A DNA stretch of 64,000 nucleotides from the NCBI RefSeq assembly GCF_000503215.1, contig NZ_AYTD01000017.1, positions 248,001 to 312,000 on the forward strand, written 5' to 3'. This DNA comes from Pseudomonas canadensis. Lineage in GTDB: Bacteria; Pseudomonadota; Gammaproteobacteria; Pseudomonadales; Pseudomonadaceae. This document shows, piece by piece, positions 17,086-26,562 of the stretch. Positions within the stretch are counted from its first letter, which is position 1, and each line of letters begins with the position of its first letter. The notes below the pieces were generated by a model that had not been told where the DNA came from, searched no databases, and saw only the letters and a program-made list of their open reading frames with translations. The position numbers and the translations under genes are program-made.

Positions 17086-18681
17086 ATGCCCGTACCCGAT
17101 CCCTTCCGCGACGGCATGGCCCGTGGCTGGAAAACCCACAATGGCGCCGCCCTCGACAACGACCTGACTCTGGAAGCCGATGTGGCGATCATCGGCAGCG
17201 GTGCCGGTGGCGGCACCACCGCCGAAATCCTCAGCGCCGCCGGCTACAAAGTACTGCTAATTGAAGAAGGCCCGCTCAAGACCAGCAGCGACTTCAAGCT
17301 GTTGGAAGACGAGGCCTACACCAGCCTGTATCAGGAGGGCATCGGCCGCATGAGCAAGGATGGCGCGATCACCATCCTGCAGGGCCGTGCAGTGGGCGGC
17401 ACGACGCTGATCAACTGGACGTCGAGCTTCCGTACGCCGGACGCCACCCTCAGCCACTGGGCCAGCGAATACGCGGTGAAGGGCCACAGCAGCGCCGAAA
17501 TGGCGCCGTGGTTCGAAAAGATGGAGCAGCGCTTGGGTATCGCGCCCTGGGCCCTGCCGCCCAACCCCAACAACGATGTGATCCGCAAAGGCTGCGAGAA
17601 GCTCGGCTACAGCTGGCACGTGATCCCACGCAACGTGCGTGGTTGCTTCAACCTGGGGTATTGCGGCATGGGTTGCCCGGTCAATGCCAAGCAATCGATG
17701 CTGGTGACCACAATCCCGTCCACCCTGGAAAAAGGCGGCGAACTGCTCTACCTGGCCCGCGCCGAACGTCTGCTCTACAGCGGCGACACGATCAGCAGCC
17801 TGGAATGCGTGGCCATGGATAACCTGTGCGTGGCGCCGACTGGCCGCAAAATCACAGTGAAGGCCAAGCACTATGTGCTCTCCGGCGGCGGCATCAACAG
17901 TCCGGCGCTGCTGATGCGTTCGGATGCGCCCGACCCGCACAAACGGTTGGGCAAACGCACCTTCCTGCACCTGGTGAATTTCTCCGCCGGGTTGTTCGAT
18001 GAGGTGATCAACCCGTTCTACGGTGCGCCGCAATCGATCTATTCCGACCATTTCCAGTGGCAGGACGGCACCACCGGCAAAATGTCCTACAAGCTGGAGG
18101 CACCGCCTCTACATCCTGCGTTGGCCAGCACGTTGCTCGGCGGTTATGGCACTCAGAACGCCTTGGACATGAGCCAATTGCCCAATACCCACGCGATGCT
18201 GGCGCTGCTGCGCGATGGTTTCCACCCCGACAGCCCGGGCGGCAGCGTGGAACTGCGCGGTGACGGCACGCCGGTGCTCGACTACCAGGTATCGGATTAC
18301 GCCTGGGATGGATTGCGCCGTGCGTTCCACAGCATGGCCGAGATCCAGTTCGCCGCGGGCGCCCAGTCGGTCAAGCCGCTGCATCACGATGCGCGCTACG
18401 TGAAAACACTGGGCGAAGCCCGAACGATGATCGAGGAGCTCAACCTGGAATTGCACCGCACCTGTCTGGGTAGTGCCCATGTGATGGGCGGTTGTGCCAT
18501 GGGTGAGGACCCGAAAAATGCAGTCGCCGACAGCCTCGGTCGCCACCACCAATTGCGCAACCTGTCGATCCACGACGGGTCTTTATTCCCCACCAGCATT
18601 GGGGCCAACCCACAATTATCGGTGTACGGTTTAACTGCCCAACTGGCGACAGCTTTGGCCGAACGTCTGAAAACGGCATGA
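17086..18681 (+). CDS. laoA: GMC-family long-chain alcohol oxidoreductase LaoA
   Basis: A 531-residue GMC oxidoreductase. The FAD-binding Rossmann motif VAIIGSGAGGGTTAEIL lies near residues 33-49. The C-terminal part has SAHVMGGCAMG and DGSLFPTSIGANPQLSVYG, which hold the catalytic-site region and FAD contact of the family. A cysteine cluster, NLGYCGMGCPVNAK, is typical of this membrane-associated subgroup. In the Lao pathway it oxidises long-chain alcohols from SDS or alkane degradation to aldehydes. It has no signal peptide of its own, so it may depend on LaoB for location. Confidence 0.88.
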   Translation: MPVPDPFRDGMARGWKTHNGAALDNDLTLEADVAIIGSGAGGGTTAEILSAAGYKVLLIEEGPLKTSSDFKLLEDEAYTSLYQEGIGRMSKDGAITILQGRAVGGTTLINWTSSFRTPDATLSHWASEYAVKGHSSAEMAPWFEKMEQRLGIAPWALPPNPNNDVIRKGCEKLGYSWHVIPRNVRGCFNLGYCGMGCPVNAKQSMLVTTIPSTLEKGGELLYLARAERLLYSGDTISSLECVAMDNLCVAPTGRKITVKAKHYVLSGGGINSPALLMRSDAPDPHKRLGKRTFLHLVNFSAGLFDEVINPFYGAPQSIYSDHFQWQDGTTGKMSYKLEAPPLHPALASTLLGGYGTQNALDMSQLPNTHAMLALLRDGFHPDSPGGSVELRGDGTPVLDYQVSDYAWDGLRRAFHSMAEIQFAAGAQSVKPLHHDARYVKTLGEARTMIEELNLELHRTCLGSAHVMGGCAMGEDPKNAVADSLGRHHQLRNLSIHDGSLFPTSIGANPQLSVYGLTAQLATALAERLKTA

Positions 18682-18784
18682 AAAAACGCGCGATTAGCGG
18701 TATGTATCTACATAAGTCGACTTGGCCGACCGGGATGGCTGCGATACCATCCGGTTCCCCAACGGACTCCGCCAGGACGACGCG

Positions 18785-19264
18785 ATGAACCGAGTGTTGT
18801 ACCCAGGAACCTTCGACCCGATTACCAAAGGCCATGGCGATCTGGTCGAACGTGCCTCACGCTTGTTCGACCATGTGATCATCGCGGTCGCAGCCAGCCC
18901 CAAGAAAAATCCGCTGTTTCCCCTGGAACAGCGCGTGGAACTGGCGCGTGAGGTCACCAAGCACCTGCCCAACGTCGAAGTGGTGGGCTTTTCGACGCTA
19001 CTGGCGCATTTCGCCAAAGAACAGAACGCCAATGTGTTCCTGCGCGGCCTGCGTGCGGTGTCGGACTTCGAATACGAATTCCAGCTGGCCAACATGAACC
19101 GCCAACTGGCGCCGGACGTGGAAAGCCTGTTCCTCACCCCGTCGGAACGCTATTCGTTCATTTCCTCGACGTTGGTCCGTGAAATCGCCGCTTTGGGCGG
19201 GGATATCACCAAGTTCGTGCATCCGGCTGTGGCAGATGCGTTGACGCTGCGCTTCAAGAAGTAA
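18785..19264 (+). CDS. coaD: Phosphopantetheine adenylyltransferase
   Basis: CoaD transfers AMP from ATP to 4'-phosphopantetheine, the penultimate step of coenzyme A synthesis. The 159-residue protein has YPGTFDPITKGHGDL with the catalytic TxGH histidine (H18 region), RGLRAVSDFEYEFQLA and SSTLVREIA. The start at 18785 matches the family N-terminus MNRVLYPGTF; a longer in-frame form adds 21 unrelated residues. Confidence 0.97.
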   Translation: MNRVLYPGTFDPITKGHGDLVERASRLFDHVIIAVAASPKKNPLFPLEQRVELAREVTKHLPNVEVVGFSTLLAHFAKEQNANVFLRGLRAVSDFEYEFQLANMNRQLAPDVESLFLTPSERYSFISSTLVREIAALGGDITKFVHPAVADALTLRFKK

Positions 19265-19366
19265 CACCATTCAATCGGCGCCTGCTCGCACTGCGGGCGC
19301 CAATGCGGCACAATTGCGCGCATTAGTTTTCAGATGCCTTGGCTGACAGCCCTGGCAGGAGTTTCC

Positions 19367-19618
19367 ATGTCCCTGATCATCACCGACGATTGCATCAACT
19401 GCGACGTCTGCGAACCCGAGTGCCCGAACGCCGCAATTTCCCAGGGCGAAGAGATCTACGTGATCGACCCCAACCTGTGCACCCAGTGTGTCGGCCACTA
19501 TGACGAGCCGCAGTGCCAACAGGTTTGTCCGGTGGATTGCATTCCGCTGGATGAGGCTCATCCGGAGACGGAAGAGCAACTGATGGAGAAGTACCGCAAG
19601 ATTACCGGTAAGGCTTAA
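19367..19618 (+). CDS. YfhL-type 2[4Fe-4S] ferredoxin
   Basis: An 83-residue ferredoxin. Cluster ligands are C9-x2-C12-x2-C15-x3-C19P in the first motif and CTQC with an eight-residue insert to C-x3-CP in the second, the insert typical of YfhL/Fdx1 ferredoxins. It transfers electrons in the cytoplasm; partners are not defined here. The start at 19367 has an aggag ribosome-binding site. It corresponds to fdx1 next to coaD in P. aeruginosa as I recall it. Confidence 0.93.
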   Translation: MSLIITDDCINCDVCEPECPNAAISQGEEIYVIDPNLCTQCVGHYDEPQCQQVCPVDCIPLDEAHPETEEQLMEKYRKITGKA

Positions 19619-19621
19619 GGG

Positions 19622-19711
19622 CCTCTTCGCGAGCAAGCCCGCTCCCACAGTTGACCGAGTTCCAATATGAGAATGCGGTCGAATGTGGGAGCGGGCTTGC
19701 TCGCGAAGGCG
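19622..19711. repeat. REPIN, tgtgggagcgggcttgctcgcgaa type
   Basis: Two near-identical inverted arms (one ending cgctcccaca at 19649, one starting tgtgggagcgg at 19684) with a 34-bp centre, between the convergent ferredoxin and mutM genes. Confidence 0.88.
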
Positions 19712-19731
19712 GCATCAGCCATCACACAAGA

Positions 19732-20544
19732 TCAGCTCTGGCACTTAGGGCAAAACACACTCGCGCGCTGCCCCAGCACCACATTGCGCAACTCGCTCCC
19801 GCAGACCTTGCATGCCTCGCCGCCCCGGCCGTAGACGAACAGTTCCTGCTGGAAATACCCCGGCTGCCCGTCCCCGCCGATAAAGTCGCGCAACGTGGTG
19901 CCGCCGCGCTCGATGGCAGCGGCCAGCACGCGTTTGATCTCAATCGCCAGCTTCAAGTAACGCCCGCGCGAAATGCCGCCAGCAGCCCGACGCGGATCAA
20001 TCCCCGCCGCAAACAGCGCTTCCGTCGCGTAGATATTACCCACACCCACCACCACCGCGTTATCCATGATGAACGGTTTCACCGCCATCGACTTGCCACG
20101 GGACAGTTGGAACAGGCGCTCGCCATCAAACAGGTCGGTCAACGGCTCCGGCCCCAGGCGTAGCAACAGCTCGTGGTTGTGCGGGTCCTGGCTCCAGAGC
20201 ATGGCGCCGAAACGCCGCGGGTCGGTGTAGCGCAGGGCCATGCCCGATTCCAGCTCGATATCCACATGCTCGTGTTTGGCCGCCGGCATGCCGACCTCCA
20301 CCAGTCGCAAGTTGCCCGACATGCCTAAATGGCTGATCAAGGTGCCTACTTCGGCATTGATCAACAGGTATTTGGCCCGCCGCTCCACCAACACGATGCG
20401 CTGCCCGGACAGGCGCACATCGAGGTCTTCCGGGATCGGCCAGCGCAGGCGCCGTTCACGCACCACCACGCGGCTGACCCGCTGGCCTTCCAGGTGTGGC
20501 GCGATGCCGCGTCGGGTGGTTTCGACTTCGGGTAACTCGGGCAT
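19732..20544 (-). CDS. mutM: Formamidopyrimidine-DNA glycosylase
   Basis: MutM/Fpg removes 8-oxoguanine and formamidopyrimidines from DNA and nicks the strand. The 270-residue protein has the catalytic N-terminus MPELPEVETTRRGI (P2 forms the Schiff base, with E3), the lysine in ERRAKYLL, and a C-terminal zinc finger CKVC...CPKC. All essential residues are present. It lies 21 bp downstream of the HDOD gene on the same strand. Confidence 0.96.
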   Translation of the reverse strand: MPELPEVETTRRGIAPHLEGQRVSRVVVRERRLRWPIPEDLDVRLSGQRIVLVERRAKYLLINAEVGTLISHLGMSGNLRLVEVGMPAAKHEHVDIELESGMALRYTDPRRFGAMLWSQDPHNHELLLRLGPEPLTDLFDGERLFQLSRGKSMAVKPFIMDNAVVVGVGNIYATEALFAAGIDPRRAAGGISRGRYLKLAIEIKRVLAAAIERGGTTLRDFIGGDGQPGYFQQELFVYGRGGEACKVCGSELRNVVLGQRASVFCPKCQS

Positions 20545-20565
20545 GTGTACCTCGTGAAGAAAGGG

Positions 20566-21432
20566 TCAGTGGGCGCCCAGCTCGCGGATCGACAACTTCA
20601 TGCTTTCGAAGTCGTAGTCCGACAGGCCCACGTAGTCCAGCACCAGATGGCCGATGGCATTCCACTCATGGTCCACCGCATGGTTGCCCAGCACGCGATA
20701 GGACGAGCAGATGTGCTCGGCCATCTTCAGGATCGCCAGCAGATTTTTTAGCTGAGAATTGCGCGAAGACTCATCGCTGAACACCGCCAGGGCGTTGTGG
20801 TGGTTGGCGATGGCGTCGGTCACATGTTCCGGCAGGCGCCAGGACTTGGCGGTGTAGTAACCGACCACGGCATGGTTGGTGTTGAACGCGTTGTTCTCGG
20901 TGTCGACCACGCGGCAGTCGGGGCCGGCATTGGCGTAGGCCTGCTCCAGTACCGACATGTAATTGGGGAAACGCTTGAGCATCAGCGGCACGCCGCAATC
21001 GTGGAACAGGCCCAGGGCATAAGCCTCGTCCACCGCCTGGGCGCCGGTACGCTTGGCCAGGGTGAGGCAGGTCATCGCCACATCCTGCGCGGTGTCCCAG
21101 AAGCGGTTGAGGGTGACGATGGTGTCGTCGCTCATTTCGCCCTTGATCGACAGCGCGTTGATCAGGTTGATGATCGAACGGCTGCCCAGCAGGTTCACGG
21201 CGCGCTGGATCGAGGCGATCTTGTTGCTCAGGCCGAAATACGACGAGTTGACGATCTTCAGCAATGCACCGGACAGGCCCGGGTCTTGGGCGATCAACCG
21301 TGCTATCACTTCCAGGTCTGGGTCAGGCATGTATTGCTCCATCTGCAAATCCACCATGATTTGCGGTTGGGGCGGCACGCTGATGCCTTGCAGGGCCTGT
21401 TGGATCTGTTCGGCGGAAAGCTCTTGGGACAT
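20566..21432 (-). CDS. HDOD-domain signalling protein
   Basis: A 288-residue protein made up of a single HDOD domain, with GLFHDCG and a later VTDAIANHHN segment. HDOD domains resemble HD phosphohydrolases but usually lack the full metal site and act in signalling. No output or input domain is attached, so the role cannot be read from sequence. The gene lies just upstream of mutM and is probably cotranscribed with it. Confidence 0.87.
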   Translation of the reverse strand: MSQELSAEQIQQALQGISVPPQPQIMVDLQMEQYMPDPDLEVIARLIAQDPGLSGALLKIVNSSYFGLSNKIASIQRAVNLLGSRSIINLINALSIKGEMSDDTIVTLNRFWDTAQDVAMTCLTLAKRTGAQAVDEAYALGLFHDCGVPLMLKRFPNYMSVLEQAYANAGPDCRVVDTENNAFNTNHAVVGYYTAKSWRLPEHVTDAIANHHNALAVFSDESSRNSQLKNLLAILKMAEHICSSYRVLGNHAVDHEWNAIGHLVLDYVGLSDYDFESMKLSIRELGAH

Positions 21433-21517
21433 AAGTACATACTCTGGGCTAGGCGGGGATTCTAACCTCTAAGCAAACCTGACCGACACCCAAATGCCCG
21501 ATTGAAATCGGACTAAA

Positions 21518-21604
21518 TGTGGGAGGGGGCTTGCCCCCGATTGCATCCCCGCCGTACGTCAGATACACCGCGCCGCCTGCATCGCGGGCAAGCCCACTCC
21601 CACA
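21518..21604. repeat. REPIN, tgtgggagggggcttgccccc type
   Basis: Inverted arms tgtgggagggggcttgcccc (21518) and gggcaagcccactcccaca (ending 21604) between the divergent HDOD and rlmI genes. This placement puts it in the promoter region, unlike most other REPs here. The right arm has diverged slightly. Confidence 0.85.
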
Positions 21605-21655
21605 TGAACCGCGCCGCAACAGGTATACTCCCGCTCTTTTTTCCGGAGCGACGTC

Positions 21656-22852
21656 ATGTCCCTGCCAAGCCTGCGTCTCAAAGCCAACGCCGATCGTCGT
21701 TTGCGCAACGGCCACCTGTGGGTCTACAGCAACGAAATCGACGTGGCCGCCACCCCACTTCACGGCTTCCAGGCAGGCGACCAGGCTATCCTGGAAGCGG
21801 CCGGCGGCAAGACCCTGGGCATCGTGGCCATGAGCCCGAACAACCTGATCTGCGCTCGCCTGCTGTCGCGCGACATCAAGTTGCCACTGGACAAGTCGCT
21901 GCTGGTGCACCGCCTGAACGTCGCCCTGTCCCTGCGCGACCGCCTGTTCGACAAGCCGTTCTACCGCCTGGTCTACGGCGATTCCGACCTGCTGCCAGGC
22001 CTGGTGGTCGACCGTTTCGGTGACATCCTGGTGGTGCAGATCGCCTCGGCGACCATGGAGGCGCATAAAGAAGACGTGATCGCCGCGCTGACCCAAGTGC
22101 TCAAACCGAGCGGCATCCTGTTCAAGAACGACTCCGCCGCGCGCGACGCCGAAGGCCTCAACCGCTACGTCGAAACCGTGTTCGGCCTGGTGCCGGAGTG
22201 GGTTGCGCTGGAAGAAAACGGCGTGAAATTCGAAGCCCCGGTGATCCAGGGCCAGAAGACCGGCTGGTTCTACGACCACCGCATGAACCGCGCACGCCTG
22301 GCCCCGTATGCCAAAGGCAAGCGCGTGCTCGACCTGTACAGCTACATCGGCGGCTGGGGCGTGCAAGCTGCGGCCTTCGGCGCCAGTGAAGTGTTCTGCG
22401 TCGACGCCTCCGCCTTCGCCCTCGACGGCGTGGAGCGCAATGCCGCGCTGAACGGCTTTGCCGAGAAGATGACCTGCATCGAAGGCGACGTGTTTGAAGC
22501 CTTGAAAGAACTGAAAGCCAGCGAAGAACGCTTCGACGTGATCGTCGCCGACCCACCGGCCTTCATCAAACGCAAAAAAGACATGAAGAACGGCGAAGGC
22601 GCCTACCGCCGCTTGAATGAGCAAGCCATGCGCCTGCTCAGCAAGGACGGCATCCTGGTCAGCGCGTCGTGCTCCATGCACCTGCCGGAAGATGACCTGC
22701 AAAACATCCTGCTGACCAGCGCTCGTCATTTGGATCGCAATATCCAGATGCTGGAGCGTGGCGGCCAGGGTCCGGATCATCCGGTGCACCCGGCGATTGC
22801 CGAGACGCGTTACATCAAGAGCATTACTTGCCGGTTGTTGCCAAACAGTTAA
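21656..22852 (+). CDS. rlmI: 23S rRNA (cytosine(1962)-C5)-methyltransferase RlmI
   Basis: A 398-residue RlmI-type enzyme: an N-terminal PUA RNA-binding domain (about 1-85), a central domain, and a Rossmann methyltransferase domain with LDLYSYIGGWGVQAA as SAM motif, VADPPAFIKRKKD as motif IV and the catalytic cysteine in VSASCSMHL. It methylates C1962 of 23S rRNA. The ATG at 21656 has an upstream ggagcg ribosome-binding site. Confidence 0.92.
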   Translation: MSLPSLRLKANADRRLRNGHLWVYSNEIDVAATPLHGFQAGDQAILEAAGGKTLGIVAMSPNNLICARLLSRDIKLPLDKSLLVHRLNVALSLRDRLFDKPFYRLVYGDSDLLPGLVVDRFGDILVVQIASATMEAHKEDVIAALTQVLKPSGILFKNDSAARDAEGLNRYVETVFGLVPEWVALEENGVKFEAPVIQGQKTGWFYDHRMNRARLAPYAKGKRVLDLYSYIGGWGVQAAAFGASEVFCVDASAFALDGVERNAALNGFAEKMTCIEGDVFEALKELKASEERFDVIVADPPAFIKRKKDMKNGEGAYRRLNEQAMRLLSKDGILVSASCSMHLPEDDLQNILLTSARHLDRNIQMLERGGQGPDHPVHPAIAETRYIKSITCRLLPNS

Positions 22853-22863
22853 CTAACACCGCC

Positions 22864-22960
22864 CCCCTGTAGGAGCCGGCTTGCCGGCGATGGCGTTATG
22901 CCTGGCGCTGCATCAGCGCCTGACCCACCGCTATCGCCGGCAAGCCGGCTCCTACAGGGG
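22864..22960. repeat. REPIN, tgtaggagccggcttgccggcgat type
   Basis: Long arms (cccctgtaggagccggcttg from 22864 and complement ending cctacagggg at 22960) are perfect for over 20 bp including flanks outside the core. It lies between rlmI and the exporter gene. Confidence 0.9.
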
Positions 22961-23047
22961 ATTTGCAGGCTTCATGGCGTTATGGATTGAATTCCATTTT
23001 TCGCAGACTAGTATCGGTTTCTGGAATTACTCCGGAAAACAAAAACA

Positions 23048-24247
23048 ATGTCTGAGTCCACCTACTCGCCCCCGCTCAGTGGCGAGATAAAACGCCAACA
23101 ACTCTCGCGCTTCATCCTCATCACCTGCATCTCCCTGATCAGTTTTTTCCCGATCAATATCCTGCTGCCCTCCTTTCCGGCCTTGGCTGAAAGGTTCGAT
23201 ACGCCCATCGCCGAGGTCGCGCTGTCCATCAGCCTGTTCACCCTGGTCTTTTCCATTTCTCAACTGATCACCGGCCCGCTGTCGGACAAATGGGGGCGCA
23301 AGGAAGTCCTGCTCGGGTGCATTACGCTGTCGATCCTGGGTGCCCTCGGTTGCGCACTGGCGACGGACTACCTGACCTTCCTGCTGTTTCGCAGTGTCCA
23401 GGCCATGGGTTGCGGGTTCTTCGTACTGGGCCACGCACTGGTGGAAGACCTGTTCGAGGAGCAAGACCGCGCTCGCGTGCGCCTTTACTACATGACCCTG
23501 AGCGGTTCATTCGTTGCGCTGTCGCCGTTGATCGGCTCCTGGCTGCAAACCACCTTCGACTGGCAAGGCAGCTTTTATGGGTTCGCCGTAATGGCACTGG
23601 GCATGTTGATCCACGCCCTCTGCATCCTGCCGTCGAAGTCCGCCAGCCCACACCGCACGCCGGTGTCGATCATCGGTACCCTGAAAGCCGTCGCCCGTAA
23701 TCGCGACTTCCTGCGCTACTGGTGGATCGCCGCACTGGTATTCGCCTGCTACTTCGCCTTGATCAGCGTGACACCGCTGATTTTCATGGATGCGCTGAAG
23801 CTCTCCGAATACCAGTACGCGTTGGTGTTGATGGTCTATGGCGTGGCCTACTTGCTTGGCGGCGTTGCGGCCTCGTACCTGCAAAAGCGGATTTCGCTGT
23901 CCCGGCAAATCAATATCGGCCTGGGGCTGCTGCTCGTCGCGGGCGTGCTGTTAACACTGATCGTCAGCCTGGATGCCGTCACCCCAGTGACGTTGCTCAT
24001 CCCGATGCTAATCAGCGCGCTGGCCGTGACCCTGGTTCGTCCGGCGGCGATTTCTGCGGCAATGCTGCTGTTCTCAAGCAGTGCGGGTACTGCTGCCTCG
24101 GCGGGCAATAGCATCATGTTCCTGACCGCCGCCGTCAGCAGTGCCGCCCTGGCGCAAACCGGGTCCAACCTATTGATCACCATCGCCCTGAGCTTCATCG
24201 TCTTTAGCCTGTGGGGCTGGCTGACCAATGCCAGAACTGGACGCTAA
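23048..24247 (+). CDS. Bcr/CflA-type major facilitator exporter
   Basis: A 399-residue MFS transporter with twelve membrane segments. The motif A segment ITGPLSDKWGRKEVLLG (loop 2-3) and the LFRSVQAMGCGFFVLGHALVEDLF helix are typical of the Bcr/CflA drug:proton antiporters, which export bicyclomycin, chloramphenicol or similar compounds. Substrate cannot be told from sequence. No regulator is adjacent; the gene is flanked by REPINs on both sides, so it is probably a single-gene transcript. Confidence 0.87.
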   Translation: MSESTYSPPLSGEIKRQQLSRFILITCISLISFFPINILLPSFPALAERFDTPIAEVALSISLFTLVFSISQLITGPLSDKWGRKEVLLGCITLSILGALGCALATDYLTFLLFRSVQAMGCGFFVLGHALVEDLFEEQDRARVRLYYMTLSGSFVALSPLIGSWLQTTFDWQGSFYGFAVMALGMLIHALCILPSKSASPHRTPVSIIGTLKAVARNRDFLRYWWIAALVFACYFALISVTPLIFMDALKLSEYQYALVLMVYGVAYLLGGVAASYLQKRISLSRQINIGLGLLLVAGVLLTLIVSLDAVTPVTLLIPMLISALAVTLVRPAAISAAMLLFSSSAGTAASAGNSIMFLTAAVSSAALAQTGSNLLITIALSFIVFSLWGWLTNARTGR

Positions 24248-24348
24248 CCGACTGTAGGAGCAGGCTTGCCGGCGATGGCGAGCTAACCGACGCTGCATCG
24301 TCACTCGAACCACCGCTATCGCCGGCAAGCCGGCTCCTACAGTCGGTT
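24246..24348. repeat. REPIN, tgtaggagccggcttgccggcgat type
   Basis: Inverted arms including unique flanks (aaccgactgtaggagc from 24246, gctcctacagtcggtt to 24348). It begins inside the stop codon TAA of the exporter gene (24245-24247). Confidence 0.88.
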
Positions 24349-24598
24349 GTGGGTCTCCCGCACGTCCCGTAGCCGCTATCTTCACGGTTTCGGCCATTCC
24401 CTCCAGCCGCCAGCGGTGTAGAATCGACGCTATTCATCGCCAGTCATCCCCCGGCGGGTTTATGAGCTCGAGGCCCAAGCACGCGGCGATCCCGCGACGC
24501 GAGTGGCAACTTCCGGACACACGGCCATTTCTGAGTGTTCCAGACGTCAATAGAAGCTCACTCCCCATTGATACCGATTAGCCGCCCGGAGTGCTCCA
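24349..24598. other. Non-coding leader region upstream of ilvD
   Basis: These 250 bp after the REPIN hold the ilvD promoter and leader. I see no clear -35/-10 pair, no attenuator hairpin with a T run and no classic branched-chain leader peptide. A 39-codon frame at 24462-24581 ends 17 bp before ilvD but is not rich in Ile, Val or Leu codons. A TAGAAT at 24419-24424 is a possible -10. Confidence 0.4.
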
Positions 24599-26440
24599 AT
24601 GCCTGATTACCGCTCGAAAACATCCACCCACGGCCGCAACATGGCCGGCGCGCGCGCACTGTGGCGTGCCACGGGGATGAAAGATGACGACTTCAAGAAG
24701 CCGATCATCGCGATTGCCAACTCGTTCACCCAATTCGTACCGGGCCACGTCCACCTCAAGGACCTGGGCCAACTGGTCGCCCGCGAGATCGAACGCGCCG
24801 GCGGTGTCGCCAAAGAATTCAACACCATCGCCGTGGATGACGGCATCGCCATGGGCCATGACGGCATGCTGTATTCCCTGCCGAGCCGCGAGATCATCGC
24901 CGACTCCGTGGAATACATGGTCAACGCCCACTGCGCCGACGCCATCGTCTGCATCTCCAACTGCGACAAGATCACCCCCGGCATGCTGATGGCTTCCCTG
25001 CGCCTGAACATCCCGGTGATCTTCGTGTCCGGCGGCCCGATGGAAGCCGGCAAGACCAAGCTCGCCTCCCACGGCCTCGACCTGGTCGACGCCATGGTCA
25101 TCGCCGCCGATTCCAGCGCTTCTGACGAGAAGGTCGCGGAATACGAGCGCAGCGCTTGCCCTACCTGCGGTTCGTGCTCCGGCATGTTCACCGCCAACTC
25201 GATGAACTGCCTGGTGGAAGCCCTGGGCCTGGCCTTGCCGGGCAACGGTTCCACCCTGGCGACCCACAGCGACCGTGAACAGCTGTTCCTGCAGGCCGGC
25301 CGCACCATCGTCGAACTGTGCAAACGCTACTACCACGACAACGATGAGTCGGTGTTGCCGCGCAACATCGCCAACTTCAAGGCGTTCGAGAACGCCATGA
25401 CCCTGGACATCGCCATGGGCGGTTCCACCAACACCATCCTGCACTTGCTGGCCGCGGCCCAGGAAGCCGAGATCGATTTCGACCTGCGCGACATCGACCG
25501 CCTGTCCCGTCACGTGCCGCAACTGTGCAAAGTCGCGCCGAATATCCAGAAGTACCACATGGAAGACGTGCACCGCGCCGGCGGGATCTTCTCGATCCTC
25601 GGTTCGCTGGCCCGTGGCGGCCTGCTGCACACCGATCTGCCGACCGTACACAGCAAGTCCATTGCCGAAGGCATCGCCAAGTGGGACATCACCCAGACTG
25701 ATGACGAAGCCGTGCACACCTTCTTCAAGGCAGGCCCAGCGGGTATCCCTACGCAAACTGCGTTCAGCCAGTCGACCCGTTGGGACACCCTGGACGACGA
25801 CCGTGAAAACGGCTGCATCCGCAGTGTCGAGCACGCCTACTCCCAAGAAGGCGGCCTGGCCGTGCTGTACGGCAACATCGCCCTGGATGGCTGCGTGGTG
25901 AAAACCGCCGGTGTGGATGAGTCCATCCACGTCTTCGAAGGCCGCGCCAAGATCTACGAAAGCCAGGACAGCTCGGTCCGCGGCATCCTCGCTGATGAAG
26001 TGAAGGAAGGCGACATCGTGATCATCCGCTACGAAGGCCCGAAAGGCGGCCCGGGTATGCAGGAGATGCTGTACCCGACGTCCTACCTGAAATCCAAGGG
26101 CCTGGGCAAAGCCTGCGCTCTGCTGACCGACGGCCGTTTCTCCGGTGGTACGTCGGGCCTGTCCATCGGCCACGCTTCGCCAGAAGCCGCTGCCGGCGGC
26201 GCGATTGGCCTGGTGCAGGATGGTGACAAGGTGCTGATCGACATTCCGAACCGTTCGATCAACCTGATGATCAGCGATGAAGAACTGGCCGCGCGCCGGG
26301 TTGAGCAGGACAAGAAGGGTTGGAAGCCAGTGGAGAAGCGTCCACGCAAAGTGACTACCGCATTGAAGGCTTACGCCCTGCTGGCCACCAGTGCCGACAA
26401 GGGTGCTGTGCGTAACAAGGCGATGCTTGACGGTCTGTAA
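24599..26440 (+). CDS. ilvD: Dihydroxy-acid dehydratase
   Basis: IlvD dehydrates dihydroxyisovalerate and dihydroxymethylvalerate in valine, isoleucine and leucine synthesis. The 613-residue length is that of the E. coli-like subgroup. Iron-sulfur and metal ligands lie in SNCDKITPGMLMA and CPTCGSCSGMFTANSMNCL; the C-terminal DGRFSGGTSGLSIGHASPEA is the active-site region. It ends at a strong hairpin terminator and stands alone in its transcript. Confidence 0.97.
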   Translation: MPDYRSKTSTHGRNMAGARALWRATGMKDDDFKKPIIAIANSFTQFVPGHVHLKDLGQLVAREIERAGGVAKEFNTIAVDDGIAMGHDGMLYSLPSREIIADSVEYMVNAHCADAIVCISNCDKITPGMLMASLRLNIPVIFVSGGPMEAGKTKLASHGLDLVDAMVIAADSSASDEKVAEYERSACPTCGSCSGMFTANSMNCLVEALGLALPGNGSTLATHSDREQLFLQAGRTIVELCKRYYHDNDESVLPRNIANFKAFENAMTLDIAMGGSTNTILHLLAAAQEAEIDFDLRDIDRLSRHVPQLCKVAPNIQKYHMEDVHRAGGIFSILGSLARGGLLHTDLPTVHSKSIAEGIAKWDITQTDDEAVHTFFKAGPAGIPTQTAFSQSTRWDTLDDDRENGCIRSVEHAYSQEGGLAVLYGNIALDGCVVKTAGVDESIHVFEGRAKIYESQDSSVRGILADEVKEGDIVIIRYEGPKGGPGMQEMLYPTSYLKSKGLGKACALLTDGRFSGGTSGLSIGHASPEAAAGGAIGLVQDGDKVLIDIPNRSINLMISDEELAARRVEQDKKGWKPVEKRPRKVTTALKAYALLATSADKGAVRNKAMLDGL

Positions 26441-26451
26441 GCTGCGCCCAT

Positions 26452-26484
26452 AAAAATGCCCCGCCACGTGCGGGGCATTTTTTT
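26452..26484 (+). terminator. Rho-independent terminator of ilvD
   Basis: Stem atgccccgc/gcggggcat with a cacgt loop followed by seven T residues, 12 bp after the ilvD stop. Nearly the same hairpin recurs at 28004-28034. Confidence 0.9.
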
Positions 26485-26562
26485 GCCTGGCGTTCTGACG
26501 CTGTAGTTTTTCATACGCCGGCCGATAACAGGCGCAACTGTATTCTCAAGGAACTTACCCGC

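Noticed and set aside
22864..24348. REPINs on both sides of the Bcr/CflA exporter considered as a composite transposon
   Set aside because: REPs are non-autonomous short elements with no transposase here, and their unique flanks differ; flanking by REPs is the norm in this window.
24578..26467. 629-codon minus-strand frame opposite ilvD
   Set aside because: Complete overlap with an unmistakable ilvD; the composition is Gly/Arg/Val/His-rich as expected for an antisense shadow.
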